A stretch of 64,000 nt of DNA from Acidisoma silvae (lineage in GTDB: Bacteria; Pseudomonadota; Alphaproteobacteria; Acetobacterales; Acetobacteraceae), in assembly GCF_020618775.1 (NCBI RefSeq), contig NZ_JAESVB010000005.1, positions 1 through 64,000 on the forward strand, written 5' to 3'. The notes beneath the pieces are model-generated. The model saw only the letters and a list, made by a program, of their open reading frames with translations, had not been told where the DNA came from and did not search any database. A program made the position numbers and the translations under genes. Positions 17,272-26,080 of the stretch are shown piece after piece (the first letter of the stretch is position 1; each line of letters starts with the position of its first letter).

Positions 17272-18627
17272 TTGCCCTACCAGGACTTGAGAGCTTTCCT
17301 AACGGTTCTAAAACAGTCCGGGGAACTCGTCGATATCGAGAGACCAATCTCTCTTACATACGACGTCGGAAAAGCTTTGGCGAAAGCAAGCGCCGTGGAA
17401 GGGCCGGCTCTGCTATTCAATAAGACAGAAAGCGCGTTTCCGCTTGTCGCCGGTCTTTATGGCACGCGCAAACGGGCGCTGATTGCCTTCGAGGCAACGG
17501 AATCTTCGATTCACGAAAAAGTGACGAAGGCCATTGATAACCCAATTGGCCCGCTCGACTTTGTAGGCCCCCCGCCCTGCCAGGAGATCGTGCTCCTGGG
17601 CGACGATATCGACCTGACAAAACTGCCGGTTCCCATCTACAGCCCCAAGGATGGCGGCCCCTATATCACCGCCGGCATCGTCGTGTCGGAGGATGTGGAT
17701 ACCGGCATTCCCGATATCGGCAATTACCGCTTTCAGCTGCACGGCCCGCGGGTGCTCGGCTTGTTTTCCGCATCGAACCATCGTTTCGGAAAAAACATCG
17801 CCAAAGCGCTTGCGCGGAATGTCCCGCTGCATGGCGCGATCGTCATCGGCGTCGATCCGATGACAATATTCGCCTGTCAGGTTCAGGCCGGGGATGCGTC
17901 GAATGACTGGTTCATTGCGGGCGGCCTTCGCGGCGCCCCGGTCGAGCTTGCAAAGACGATCAGCGGCAATCTGAAAGTTCCGGCCTATGCCGAGTTCGTC
18001 ATCGAATTCACGGTCGATTCCGACGATCAGCGCATCGAAGGGCCGCTCGGCGAATATACCGGCTATTACACGCCGGCTTCGCTCAAGCCGACCGCGAAGG
18101 TGACAGCCATCACCCATCGCCGGGGCGGAATCTTCCAGGGCCTGCTGACGGGCAAGCCGATTACGGAAAATCACATCCTCAAGCAGATTCCCTTCGAGGC
18201 CTCGATCCTGCGGCAGCTTCAGGCGCAATTCCCGACGATTGCGGATATCGCCATCACCAATTCCGGCGGGGTCCAGGCCTATGTGGTCATCGCCATGACG
18301 CCGCGCTACGAGGGAGAGGCCCGGCACGCCATCCTGGCCGCCATGGCTTCCAATCTTCATCCGAAATGGGTCGTCGTTGTTGATCCGGACGTCGATATTC
18401 GCAAATCCGCCGAGGTCGAGTGGGCGATGTCATTCCGGGTGAAGCCGCGCGAGGACGTCTTCATCATCGACCGGACAGCGACGGCACCGCTCGACCCTTA
18501 TACGGATGGCGGCTATTCCGGTTCGGTCGGCATCGACGCGACCCGGCCCTATGGCGTCGAATTTCCCGAAGTCTCGGAAGTTCCGGACTGGCGGAGGTTT
18601 GACCTGCCCGAAATCGACAGGCCCTGA
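17272..18627 (+). CDS. UbiD family decarboxylase, paralogue 2
   Basis: A second prenylated-FMN-dependent decarboxylase, about 451 residues. The catalytic block is RIEGPLGEYTGYY and the family opening is DLRAFLTVLKQSGELVDIER. It is clearly different from the paralogue at 13986-15623 and lies on the other strand, but no second ubiX is present, so both probably take cofactor from the same UbiX. I place the start at the TTG at 17272, preceded by GGGACGGA; the ATG at 17200 would overlap the divergent FUSC gene and adds a non-conserved tail. Confidence 0.88.
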   Translation: MPYQDLRAFLTVLKQSGELVDIERPISLTYDVGKALAKASAVEGPALLFNKTESAFPLVAGLYGTRKRALIAFEATESSIHEKVTKAIDNPIGPLDFVGPPPCQEIVLLGDDIDLTKLPVPIYSPKDGGPYITAGIVVSEDVDTGIPDIGNYRFQLHGPRVLGLFSASNHRFGKNIAKALARNVPLHGAIVIGVDPMTIFACQVQAGDASNDWFIAGGLRGAPVELAKTISGNLKVPAYAEFVIEFTVDSDDQRIEGPLGEYTGYYTPASLKPTAKVTAITHRRGGIFQGLLTGKPITENHILKQIPFEASILRQLQAQFPTIADIAITNSGGVQAYVVIAMTPRYEGEARHAILAAMASNLHPKWVVVVDPDVDIRKSAEVEWAMSFRVKPREDVFIIDRTATAPLDPYTDGGYSGSVGIDATRPYGVEFPEVSEVPDWRRFDLPEIDRP

Positions 18628-18706
18628 CCCTGCCAGCGGGGGCAGATGGTCTGCCCCCTGATAAAAGGCAGGCTTTTGGGCGCAAGCCGGGCTAGATACG
18701 GCGATT

Positions 18707-19507
18707 GTGGAAGCCGCATCCTTCAAACGCCCGTTCAAGACGCTGCCGATAGAGACGATGGCCGCGCATTATGTGCAGCGGTCCTTCAAGCCGCACGCGC
18801 ATGAGGAATATCTCATCGGCGTCATTACCGCCGGCGTTCACACCGTCTGGTGCCGGGGGGAGCAGCGCTACGTTTCCGGCGGCACGGTCGTCACCATGCA
18901 TCCGGGCGACGTGCATCACGGCGGGGCCGGAGATGCCGGCGGCTGGGTGCAGCGGATGGTCTATATCGGGGAAGAGACGCTGCGTGGGCTGCTGAGCGAC
19001 GGCCGGCCATCCACCCCCAGTTTCAGGACGCCCGTTCACACGGCCTCAGGTCTGGCCGCGCGCCTGGCGCGTCTGCACGACGCCATGCATCGGTCACCTC
19101 TCGCCCTGCCGCGCGACACTGCCCTGATCGGCCTGGCTGCGTTGCTGAAACCCATGGCCGGAGGCGTCGCCGCGCCCTCCCCGATTCATGACCCGCCGGA
19201 TGCGCGGGTGCAGCGCATGATCGACTATCTGCATGCCCATCCGGCGGAGGATATCGGGCTCGACGCCCTCGGCGCCCTTGCGGGTCTCGGGCGCCGGCAT
19301 ACGATCGACGTCTTCAAGCGCCGGGTCGGGCTGCCGCCACATGCCTATCATCTCGGCCTGAAGGTGCGGCTGGTGCAGACGCTGCTGCGTCAGGGCGTGA
19401 CACCGGCGCAGGCGGCGGCCGATGCCGGCTTCGCGGACCAGAGCCATATGACGCGGCACTTCCTGTCCATCGTCGGCACCACGCCGGCCGCTTTTGCGCG
19501 TGCCTGA
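18707..19507 (+). CDS. AraC family regulator
   Basis: A 266-residue AraC-type activator. The N-terminal AraC-binding cupin domain is HYVQRSFKPHAHEEYLIGVI, then TMHPGDVHHGG. Two C-terminal helix-turn-helix units occupy the last ~95 residues (AALAGLGRRHTIDVFKRRV and AAADAGFADQSHMTRHF). It follows the second ubiD on the same strand after about 80 bases and could control that gene or the EamA transporter downstream. The start is a GTG. Confidence 0.9.
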   Translation: MEAASFKRPFKTLPIETMAAHYVQRSFKPHAHEEYLIGVITAGVHTVWCRGEQRYVSGGTVVTMHPGDVHHGGAGDAGGWVQRMVYIGEETLRGLLSDGRPSTPSFRTPVHTASGLAARLARLHDAMHRSPLALPRDTALIGLAALLKPMAGGVAAPSPIHDPPDARVQRMIDYLHAHPAEDIGLDALGALAGLGRRHTIDVFKRRVGLPPHAYHLGLKVRLVQTLLRQGVTPAQAAADAGFADQSHMTRHFLSIVGTTPAAFARA

Positions 19508-19578
19508 CCCGGGCCGCGCTTTCGTTCTAGAGCCCAGCCCACTCGCCCGGTAGCTGACGCCATGCGCCCTGACGGGCG

Positions 19579-20514
19579 ATGGCCAGGATCGGGATCAAAG
19601 ACATGATGGCGGCAGAACAGGGGCGGCGAATAAGCCGGGCGATAGGCTGGGCCGATCTGGCTTTGCTCGGTATCGCCGTGGTCTGGGGGGCCAGCTATCC
19701 TGTCACCAAGATCGCGCTGGCCTATGCCACTGTCCTTACCCTGATCCTGTATCGCTTCGCGCTGACCGGACTGCTGATGAGCGCGCTGTCCTGGCGCGAT
19801 CTGGCCGCGATCTCCCGCGCCGACCTCGCCAAAGGCATTCTGCTCGGCGGCATCCTGTTTTCCATCTTTTCGGCCGAGGTGGCGGGCGTCGCCCTGGCCA
19901 GCGCCACCCATGCGGCGCTGATCATCTCGCTCTGCACCCTGTTCACGCCGCTGCTGGACTACGGGCTGGCGAAGCGCCTGCCACCGCGCGGCATTCTGGC
20001 CGGGGCCGTTTTGGCCTGCGCCGGCGTCGCCCTGCTTGTCGGCGGCCTGGCCTCCTGGTCCGCCGGCGATGGCCTGCTGCTGCTGGCGGCCGGGCTGCGC
20101 GCCGTGATGGTCGTCACCACCAAGCGGACGATGGCGGGCAGCCGGCTGTCCTCGAAGGCTTTGACGGCCTTGCAGGCCAATACCGTGAGCGTGCTGACCT
20201 TGGCGCTGTTGCTGGCCTTGCCCGGGCCGGCCGCCATTCTGATCACAGCGCCGCCGCGCTTCTGGATCAGCACCGGCTTCCTGTCTATCTTCTGCACGGT
20301 TCTGGCCTTCTATGTGCAGAATGCCATGGTGCGCCGGACCAGCCCCACCCGCGTGGCGCTGCTGATGGGCACCGAGCCGCTGTTTGGTTTCGCACTGGCC
20401 CATCTGCTGATCGCGGAGCCCGTCACGGCCACGACATCGGCCGGCGCGGCGCTGATTCTGCTCGGCACATTCCTGGGCATTCAGGCCGAGGCGGGTGCCA
20501 CCAGACAGGAGTGA
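19579..20514 (+). CDS. EamA/DMT family transporter
   Basis: A ten-helix drug/metabolite exporter of up to 311 residues. Repeat 1 begins LALLGIAVVWGASYPVTKIA and repeat 2 ends with GTEPLFGFALAHLLIAEPV, both EamA landmarks. It lies about 70 bases downstream of the AraC gene on the same strand, which may control it. An in-frame ATG pair around 19603 is an alternative start. The exported compound is unknown. Confidence 0.85.
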   Translation: MARIGIKDMMAAEQGRRISRAIGWADLALLGIAVVWGASYPVTKIALAYATVLTLILYRFALTGLLMSALSWRDLAAISRADLAKGILLGGILFSIFSAEVAGVALASATHAALIISLCTLFTPLLDYGLAKRLPPRGILAGAVLACAGVALLVGGLASWSAGDGLLLLAAGLRAVMVVTTKRTMAGSRLSSKALTALQANTVSVLTLALLLALPGPAAILITAPPRFWISTGFLSIFCTVLAFYVQNAMVRRTSPTRVALLMGTEPLFGFALAHLLIAEPVTATTSAGAALILLGTFLGIQAEAGATRQE

Positions 20515-20545
20515 CGATGGGCCGGCTGAGCGGCGACTTCGCTTG

Positions 20546-21733
20546 TCAGTTCAACGTCTGGCGCAAGCGCGGCGCCGGGCGGGCGAGCGCCAAAGCGCTG
20601 ACCGCGCAGAGGCAGAATACCAGGATCACGGCGCCCACCAGCCCCATGGCATTGCCGACGAAACCTGAAATCAAAACGCTGGCGGCCGCAAAGCCATAGG
20701 TGATGGCGGAGTAAAGCGAGGCGAGCGACCCCTGCACGACAGGTCTTGTCCCCCGCGTCAGCACCACCAGGGCCAGGCGGTAGGAAACGCCCGCGCCGAC
20801 GCCCAGCGCGCAGAGCCCAAGAATGGCGAGACCTGGCCAATGGATCTCCGAAGCGCCGAAGGTTGCCAGGACACCGGCGGCAATCAGCACCATGCCGGAA
20901 AAGCCGGGTACCAGCCGCGTCAATGCGGGGCTGGCCAATTGCCCGCCGGCGCTGGCGATGAGGAAAATGATCAGACCGCAGCTTTGCACAAGCGGCATCC
21001 GCATGACGTGAAAATAGGTCGGCACCCAAACCACCGTCAGGCTCAGCGTCGCCCAGGACAGGCAGCCGACGCCCACGGGCAGCTTATGCCGCGCCAGATG
21101 CGCGAAAACCTGGGACATCGGCACCGGATTGCTGCGCACATGCAGCATCTGCGTGTTGTCCGCGCGACGCAAAAGCAGAACCGCCACAACAGGAATCAGC
21201 ATCAGGAGACAGATCAGCGCATGGGCCGAAGGGGTCAGCCGCATCGCATGGTTACCGATGAGGGAGACGCAGAGTTGCGACAGCCCCGTGCCAAAGACAG
21301 CGCCGATCAAATTGCCGGTCGCCGAAATCGCGCGGCCGCGCGCACCGAGGGCTGCCACCACCAGCGCAGAGGCCGAACCGGTGCCGAGCGCGCCACCAAT
21401 ACCGGTCAGCGCGCGCCCGGCGAAAATGCCGAGGCGCGATACGGAGCTCAGACAAAGATCGGCGCCCGCGCAGGTCACCAAGGCCGCGCAGAGCAGAATG
21501 GGGGCCCAGCGGATCAGCGCCGGGCGCGTCAGCACCAGCAGGCCCAGGACCAGCGGCGCCACATAGGTGACGAAGGTGATGGTCATCAACAGCGGCGTCA
21601 GGTGCAGCGCATTGCGGTAGAGCGGCATCAGCGGACTGGTGAGATTGCTGCCCGCCAGCAGAAGCGCGAAGGTCACGGCGATCAGGACGCCTTGCACGTA
21701 ATCTTGCCGGGCTTCCAGTTTAAGTTCAGTCAC
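20546..21733 (-). CDS. MFS transporter
   Basis: A twelve-helix major facilitator of about 395 residues. Helix 1-2 is VLIAVTFALLLAGSNLTSPL and the loop and helix that follow are typical of the bacterial arabinose-efflux/YnfM-like exporters (GRALTGIGGALGTGSASAL in helix 4-5). I chose the GTG at 21733, which starts VTELKLEARQDYV; the longer frame to 21829 adds an uncharacteristic Gly/Pro tail. It is convergent with the EamA gene, so the two exporters are not one operon. No adjacent regulator is obvious. Confidence 0.8.
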   Translation of the reverse strand: MTELKLEARQDYVQGVLIAVTFALLLAGSNLTSPLMPLYRNALHLTPLLMTITFVTYVAPLVLGLLVLTRPALIRWAPILLCAALVTCAGADLCLSSVSRLGIFAGRALTGIGGALGTGSASALVVAALGARGRAISATGNLIGAVFGTGLSQLCVSLIGNHAMRLTPSAHALICLLMLIPVVAVLLLRRADNTQMLHVRSNPVPMSQVFAHLARHKLPVGVGCLSWATLSLTVVWVPTYFHVMRMPLVQSCGLIIFLIASAGGQLASPALTRLVPGFSGMVLIAAGVLATFGASEIHWPGLAILGLCALGVGAGVSYRLALVVLTRGTRPVVQGSLASLYSAITYGFAAASVLISGFVGNAMGLVGAVILVFCLCAVSALALARPAPRLRQTLN

Positions 21734-22154
21734 GACCGATCCGCTTCCATGCTGCGCTACGCGCAAGGGTCTTATCGGCCCGCCTCCGTCAGGAGAACCC
21801 CCAATCAGGGCAAGCATCGTCCTGGTCAAGGATCAGCGCGCGATCAGTGCGATCGCTGCGGCGCGCGTTGCCCGGTTGTGACTAACGCATCGTCATCCCC
21901 GCGTAGGCTGGGATCTTCTGACTTGGCGCAACAACAGGAAGAAGATACCCGCTTTCGCGGGTATGACGGCTTGCGGCGACAGTCTCGTGGAGACTGAGAA
22001 GCCTAAGGCCCTCTCCCGGTGCGCGACAAAGCAGAGCGGCCCTGTGCCCCAGGACGATGGCGCGGCGAAGCCCGCACCATCCAAAATTTTCCGGCGACCA
22101 GAATAAAAACGGCGCCCACGTGTTAAGCCCGGACAAACAGTTGGGAATGCCTTC
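21734..22154. other. Divergent intergenic region with repeat copy 2
   Basis: 421 bases between the divergent MFS and cytochrome b561 genes. It contains the palindromic repeat at 21891-21968 and must hold both promoters. I find no coding frame or RNA gene in the rest. Confidence 0.5.
21891..21968. repeat. Palindromic intergenic repeat, copy 2
   Basis: 78 bases of the same family as 11394-11472: starts CGTCATCCCCGCGTAGGCTGGG-ATCTTCT and ends AGAAGATACCCGC-TTTCGCGGGTATGACG. The right arm pairs perfectly; the left arm has changed. It lies between divergent promoters, so it cannot be only a terminator here. Confidence 0.82.
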
Positions 22155-22703
22155 TTGTCCTTGGATCTTGTCACCCAAACACCGGTCGTCCGGCATTATG
22201 ACCCTGTCACCCGCTGGCTGCACTGGCTGATGGCGGTGCAGATCATCGCCCAGTTCGTTCTCGCCCTGGTCTGGGACGATGTCGGGAAAGACCTGGGCCA
22301 TAGTCTGGTGCGGCTGCATGTCTCGCTCGGCGTCTGCCTGATCGCCACGCTTGTCTTTCGCATTCTCTGGCGCAGCCTGTGGATGCGGCGGCCGACCGAG
22401 ACCTTGCCGCGCGCCCAGGCCGGAATCGCCCATGGCATTCATCATCTGCTGTACACGATGATGGTGGTGGAACTGGTGGCTGGCCTGTCAAAGCGCTGGG
22501 ATCGGGGCCGCACGGTGGATGTCTTCGGGCTGCTGCATATCCCCTCGCCCTTCGCCTATGCCCCGGCGCTGCGCCCCATCATCTCCTTCACCCATGAATG
22601 GCTGGCCTGGGCCATCATCGTCATCGCCGCCGGCCACGGGCTGATGGCGGTCTATCATCAGCTTGTGCTGCGCGACGGCGTGCTGCGGCGCATGACCGGC
22701 TGA
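22155..22703 (+). CDS. Cytochrome b561 family protein
   Basis: A 182-residue diheme membrane cytochrome of the CybB type with four helices. The conserved His are in YDPVTRWLHWLMAVQIIAQF (helix 1), VRLHVSLGV (helix 2), HGIHHLLYTMM (helix 3) and AAGHGLMAVYHQLV (helix 4). The family moves electrons from ubiquinol or superoxide in the inner membrane. The start is a TTG at 22155 with GGGAA eight bases upstream; the nearby ATG is in another frame. It is convergent with the ABC binding-protein gene. Confidence 0.88.
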   Translation: MSLDLVTQTPVVRHYDPVTRWLHWLMAVQIIAQFVLALVWDDVGKDLGHSLVRLHVSLGVCLIATLVFRILWRSLWMRRPTETLPRAQAGIAHGIHHLLYTMMVVELVAGLSKRWDRGRTVDVFGLLHIPSPFAYAPALRPIISFTHEWLAWAIIVIAAGHGLMAVYHQLVLRDGVLRRMTG

Positions 22704-22744
22704 GGCCGGCGCATCAACGGCGCCGGCGACCCATCACGCCGTCC

Positions 22745-23689
22745 TCAGCCCTTCCAGGCGTTGTCGGTGACGGTGATCTTCTTCGGCACCAGGCCGAGAC
22801 TGAAGAAGGTATCGGCGATCTTCTGCTGGTCGGCGAAGATTTCCGGCGTCATCGGCGCCAGGCCATAGCCCATACGCGGCAGGGCCTTCTGCAATACGGG
22901 GATCGGAATGCCGGTTGCCGGCCCGATGGTCGCCGCCGCCGCCGCCGGATTGGCCTGCACCTTCTTCTCCTCCGCCAGAACCGCATCCAGCAGCGTATGG
23001 ATGACCGCCGGATTGGCTTCGGCGAAGCTGCGATTGGCCAAGAAGAACTGGTGGTTCGGCACCACGCCGGTGCCGTCCGCCAGCAGACGCCCGCCGGTCA
23101 GTTCGGCCGCCGCGAAGAGCGGATCCCAGCCGCACCAGGCATCGACGCTGCCCGCGCGGAACGCGGCGAAAGCATCCGGCGGCGACAGATAGCTGATATT
23201 GACCTCGGACGGCCTCAGCCCGGCCTTCAGCAGCAGCGCCACGAGGCAGTAATGCGCGTTGGAGCCCTTGGTCGTAATCACGTGCTTGCCGCGTAGTTCC
23301 GCGACGCTCTTCACCGTGCTGCCGGGCGGCACCACGATGCCTTCCCCCTGCGGCGCGGCTGGGTCAGCCGCCAGATAGACGAAGGGCGTGCCGGCGGCCT
23401 GGGCGAAGACCGGCGGCGTCTCACCGGTAATGCCGAAGGAGATGGCGCCCGCGTTCATCGCCTCCAAAAGCGGCGGGCCGGCGAGGAATTCACTCCACTG
23501 AACCGTGAAACCCTGCGGCGCCAGCAGTTTGTCCAGCGTGCCGGCTGCCTTCAGCAGCAGCAGCGTTCCGTATTTCTGGTAGCCGATATGGAGAACCTTA
23601 TCAGCGGCTTGGGCCGGATTCCGGGCGGTAACGAGCCCGGCGGCGGCGAGCGCCGGCACCGTGGCGAGAAGGGATCTGCGGGAGATCAT
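22745..23689 (-). CDS. ABC transporter substrate-binding protein, sulfonate/nitrate type
   Basis: A 314-residue periplasmic binding protein. A Tat-like signal (MISRRSLLATVPALAAAG, cleavage near NPAQAA) is followed by the SsuA-type fold: IGYQKYGTLLLLKAAGTLD, NAGAISFGITGETPPVFAQA and DAWCGWDPLFAAAE. It resembles aliphatic-sulfonate binders. It is divergent from the permease and ATPase genes, which is unusual because ssu genes are usually one operon. No sulfonate monooxygenase (ssuD/ssuE) is nearby, so the true substrate is open. Confidence 0.85.
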   Translation of the reverse strand: MISRRSLLATVPALAAAGLVTARNPAQAADKVLHIGYQKYGTLLLLKAAGTLDKLLAPQGFTVQWSEFLAGPPLLEAMNAGAISFGITGETPPVFAQAAGTPFVYLAADPAAPQGEGIVVPPGSTVKSVAELRGKHVITTKGSNAHYCLVALLLKAGLRPSEVNISYLSPPDAFAAFRAGSVDAWCGWDPLFAAAELTGGRLLADGTGVVPNHQFFLANRSFAEANPAVIHTLLDAVLAEEKKVQANPAAAAATIGPATGIPIPVLQKALPRMGYGLAPMTPEIFADQQKIADTFFSLGLVPKKITVTDNAWKG

Positions 23690-23793
23690 CGGGCTGTCCT
23701 GCGATGGTGATGGCGAGTTTTACGCAGGTGCAGCATACCGCACCCGCTTGGAACCAGTGGTATTTGAACTATCTCAACTTCGTCAATCGTGCA

Positions 23794-23799
23794 TATAAT
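23794..23799 (+). promoter_or_regulatory. Likely -10 box for the ABC permease gene
   Basis: TATAAT lies 45 bases before the permease ATG, in an unusually A/T-rich 60-base stretch of the divergent region. No -35 box of consensus quality sits at 16-18 bases, so an activator may be needed. This is a guess from composition and position. Confidence 0.35.
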
Positions 23800-23843
23800 T
23801 GTTTAACAGGTTTGTTCCACAGTTCCGTCAGAGGTAATTTACT

Positions 23844-24689
23844 ATGGCCAGCGCAGCCGTTTCCGCCGCGCGCCCACAACAGCGTGCGGCATCGTTCAAT
23901 AGCGGCGCGTTCCTCACGCAGGCGCATCGCTTCACCATGCCCGTGCTGATCCTGATCGTCTGGCAGGCGCTGGATTCCTTCCATCTCATCAATAGCCGCC
24001 TGATGCCCTCGCCTGTCATGGTGGCGGAATCCTTCTGGCAGCTGCTGGTGACCGGGCAGCTTCTGGGCAATCTCTGGGCCTCTCTCGTGCGTGTCGGCAT
24101 CGGCCTTGGCATCGGCGTGGTGCTCGGCACCGGTTTCGGCGTCTTCGCGGGCCTCTCGCGCCTGGGCGAGGATACCGTGGATTCGACCCTGCAAATGGTC
24201 CGCACCCTGCCGCATCTGGCGCTGATCCCGCTGTTCATCCTGTGGTTCGGCATCGGCGAGACGCCGAAGATTGCGCTCATCGCGCTCGGCGCCCTGTTCC
24301 CGATCTACCTCAACCTCTTCGCCGGCATCCGCTCGGTGGACCGCAAGATCATCGAAGCGGCTTCGACGCTGAACCTGACCCATGCCGAAATCATCTGGAA
24401 CGTGGTGCTGCCGGGCGCGCTGCCGCAATTCCTGGTTGGCCTGCGCTATTCGGTCGGCATCGCCTGGCTGACGCTGGTTGTCGCCGAACAGGTCAATGCC
24501 AATAGCGGCATCGGCTATCTGGTGATGAATGCGCGCGACTTCCTGGAAACCGACGTTATCTTCGTCGGCCTCATCATCTATGCGCTGCTGGGCCTGATCA
24601 CCGATCAGATGGTCCGCATCATCGAGCGCCGCGCGCTCGCCTGGCGGCCAAGCTTTGTGGGTACGCAGTCCAATCGGGGGGCCTTGTGA
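23844..24689 (+). CDS. ABC transporter permease, sulfonate/nitrate type
   Basis: A 281-residue inner-membrane permease of the SsuC/TauC group with about six helices. The EAA loop that docks the ATPase is seen as EAASTLNLTHAEIIWNVVLP-G, followed by ALPQFLVGLRYSVGIAWL. It forms a dimer with the ATPase gene directly downstream, whose start overlaps its stop by one base. The binding protein is divergent. The substrate is inferred only as a sulfonate or similar anion. Confidence 0.88.
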   Translation: MASAAVSAARPQQRAASFNSGAFLTQAHRFTMPVLILIVWQALDSFHLINSRLMPSPVMVAESFWQLLVTGQLLGNLWASLVRVGIGLGIGVVLGTGFGVFAGLSRLGEDTVDSTLQMVRTLPHLALIPLFILWFGIGETPKIALIALGALFPIYLNLFAGIRSVDRKIIEAASTLNLTHAEIIWNVVLPGALPQFLVGLRYSVGIAWLTLVVAEQVNANSGIGYLVMNARDFLETDVIFVGLIIYALLGLITDQMVRIIERRALAWRPSFVGTQSNRGAL

Positions 24690-25447
24690 TGACCGCTATC
24701 GAAACCCGCGCCCCGGTTCTGGATAGCCCCCGGGTTACGACGGCCGAATCCGCCGTCAGCATTCGCGGCCTGACCCGCAGCTTCGGCGGCCCGGCGATCC
24801 TGAACAATCTGGACCTGGAACTGGAAGCCGGCAGCTTTACCGTGCTGCTGGGCCGGTCGGGCTCCGGCAAGTCCACCCTGCTGCGCACGCTGGCCGGGCT
24901 CGATACCGCGCCGGCCGGCACGGTTTCGGTGCCGCGCGAACGCGCCGTGGTGTTTCAGGAGCCGCGCCTGCTGCCGTGGAAGCGCGTGTGGCGCAATGTG
25001 GCACTCGGACTGCGCGACGGCGATCCCCGCGCCCAGGCCAGCGCGGCGCTGGACGAACTGGGCCTGTCCCATCGGCTGGACGCCTGGCCGCTGACACTGT
25101 CGGGTGGCGAGGCGCAGCGCGTGGCCCTGGCCCGCGCCTTGGTGCGCCGGCCGAAGCTGATGCTGCTGGACGAGCCCTTCGCGGCGCTGGACGCGCTGAC
25201 GCGCATGCGCATGCAGGCGCTTGTCGCCAAGCTGTGGCAGCAGCATGACCTGACGGTGCTGCTGGTGACGCATGACGTGGACGAGGCGCTGCTGCTGGGC
25301 GACCGCGCGGTGGTGCTGATCGACGGCCAGATCGGCGCCGATATTCCGATCAATCTCGAACGCCCGCGCCGCCACGGCGACCCGGACTTCATCCGCCTGC
25401 GCCAGCAACTGCTAGCGACGCTCGGCGTGGACGAAGTCGCCGGCTGA
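24689..25447 (+). CDS. ABC transporter ATP-binding protein, sulfonate/nitrate type
   Basis: A 252-residue ATPase. Walker A GRSGSGKST, Q-loop around VVFQEPRLLPWKRVW, signature LSGGEAQRVALARAL, Walker B LMLLDEPFAALD and switch His in LLVTHDVDEAL are all intact. The WxxVxxN segment after the Q-loop is typical of SsuB/NrtD. The start overlaps the permease stop by one base (TGATG). A clear intrinsic terminator follows at 25474-25505, closing the two-gene unit. Confidence 0.92.
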   Translation: MTAIETRAPVLDSPRVTTAESAVSIRGLTRSFGGPAILNNLDLELEAGSFTVLLGRSGSGKSTLLRTLAGLDTAPAGTVSVPRERAVVFQEPRLLPWKRVWRNVALGLRDGDPRAQASAALDELGLSHRLDAWPLTLSGGEAQRVALARALVRRPKLMLLDEPFAALDALTRMRMQALVAKLWQQHDLTVLLVTHDVDEALLLGDRAVVLIDGQIGADIPINLERPRRHGDPDFIRLRQQLLATLGVDEVAG

Positions 25448-25473
25448 TCGCGGCCGACGGCACGACTGAACGC

Positions 25474-25505
25474 AAAAACGGCGAGCCCATGCGGCTCGCC
25501 GTTTT
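25474..25505 (+). terminator. Intrinsic terminator of the ABC importer operon
   Basis: AAAAACGGCGAGCC, a five-base loop, then GGCTCGCCGTTTT: a perfect GC-rich stem ending in T residues, 27 bases after the stop of the ATPase gene. The A-tract before it makes it work on the minus strand too. Confidence 0.88.
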
Positions 25506-25561
25506 CATGTTCAGGCCAGAACCGGCCGCGCAACCCTGCTCACATTTCCGTGCCTAGCTAA

Positions 25562-25595
25562 TTGTTAGGACGCTAACTATAAGCGTCACAGTTAG
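25562..25595. promoter_or_regulatory. MarR-type operator upstream of the efflux operon
   Basis: GTTAG-GACG-CTAAC (25564-25577) is an inverted repeat of the TTAG...CTAA kind bound by many MarR repressors. A third half-site, AGTTAG (25590-25595), repeats the motif. It lies 24-57 bases before the marR ATG, so the MarR protein probably represses its own operon. Confidence 0.6.
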
Positions 25596-25618
25596 TTCGG
25601 TTCATTATCGGGGATGGG

Positions 25619-26080
25619 ATGCGCGCTACCGAATTCGGTCGGCTGATCTATCGGATATCCGTCGCCTGGCGGCGGGAGATCGACGTCCGCGTGCGCGATT
25701 TCGGCCTGACGGAAGCGACATGGCGTCCCCTGCTCTATCTCGGCCGCCTGGGTGACGGGCAGCGCCAGACCGACCTTGCCGCCGCGCTGATGATCGAGGC
25801 GGCGTCCCTGGTGCGGCTGGTGGATGCGCTGGAACGCGCCGGCCTTGCCGAGCGTGTCGAAGACCCGGACGACCGCCGTTCCAAACGCATCACCATGACG
25901 GAACAGGGCCGCGCGATTTACGCGCAGGTCGATACGATCCATCAGGGCCTGGCTGAAAACTTCGTCCGCGATATCGCGCCCGAGGATATGGCGATCTGCG
26001 CCTCTGTCCTCGAGCGCATCGAGCTTGCCATCGACGCGCAATCCGACCGGCTCACCATCGACGAAAGCGAACCGGCGTGA
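25619..26080 (+). CDS. MarR family repressor of the efflux operon
   Basis: A 153-residue winged-helix regulator. The DNA-binding part (about 30-100) shows LTEATWRPLLYLGRLGDGQR, AALMIEAASLVRLVDALE and the wing VEDPDDRRSKRITMTEQG, where the D-x-R-D-x-R type pattern is normal for MarR. Its stop overlaps the GTG start of the FUSC gene, so it leads the operon. An inverted repeat upstream is its likely operator. Phenolic or aromatic acids are usual ligands for this arrangement. Confidence 0.92.
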   Translation: MRATEFGRLIYRISVAWRREIDVRVRDFGLTEATWRPLLYLGRLGDGQRQTDLAAALMIEAASLVRLVDALERAGLAERVEDPDDRRSKRITMTEQGRAIYAQVDTIHQGLAENFVRDIAPEDMAICASVLERIELAIDAQSDRLTIDESEPA

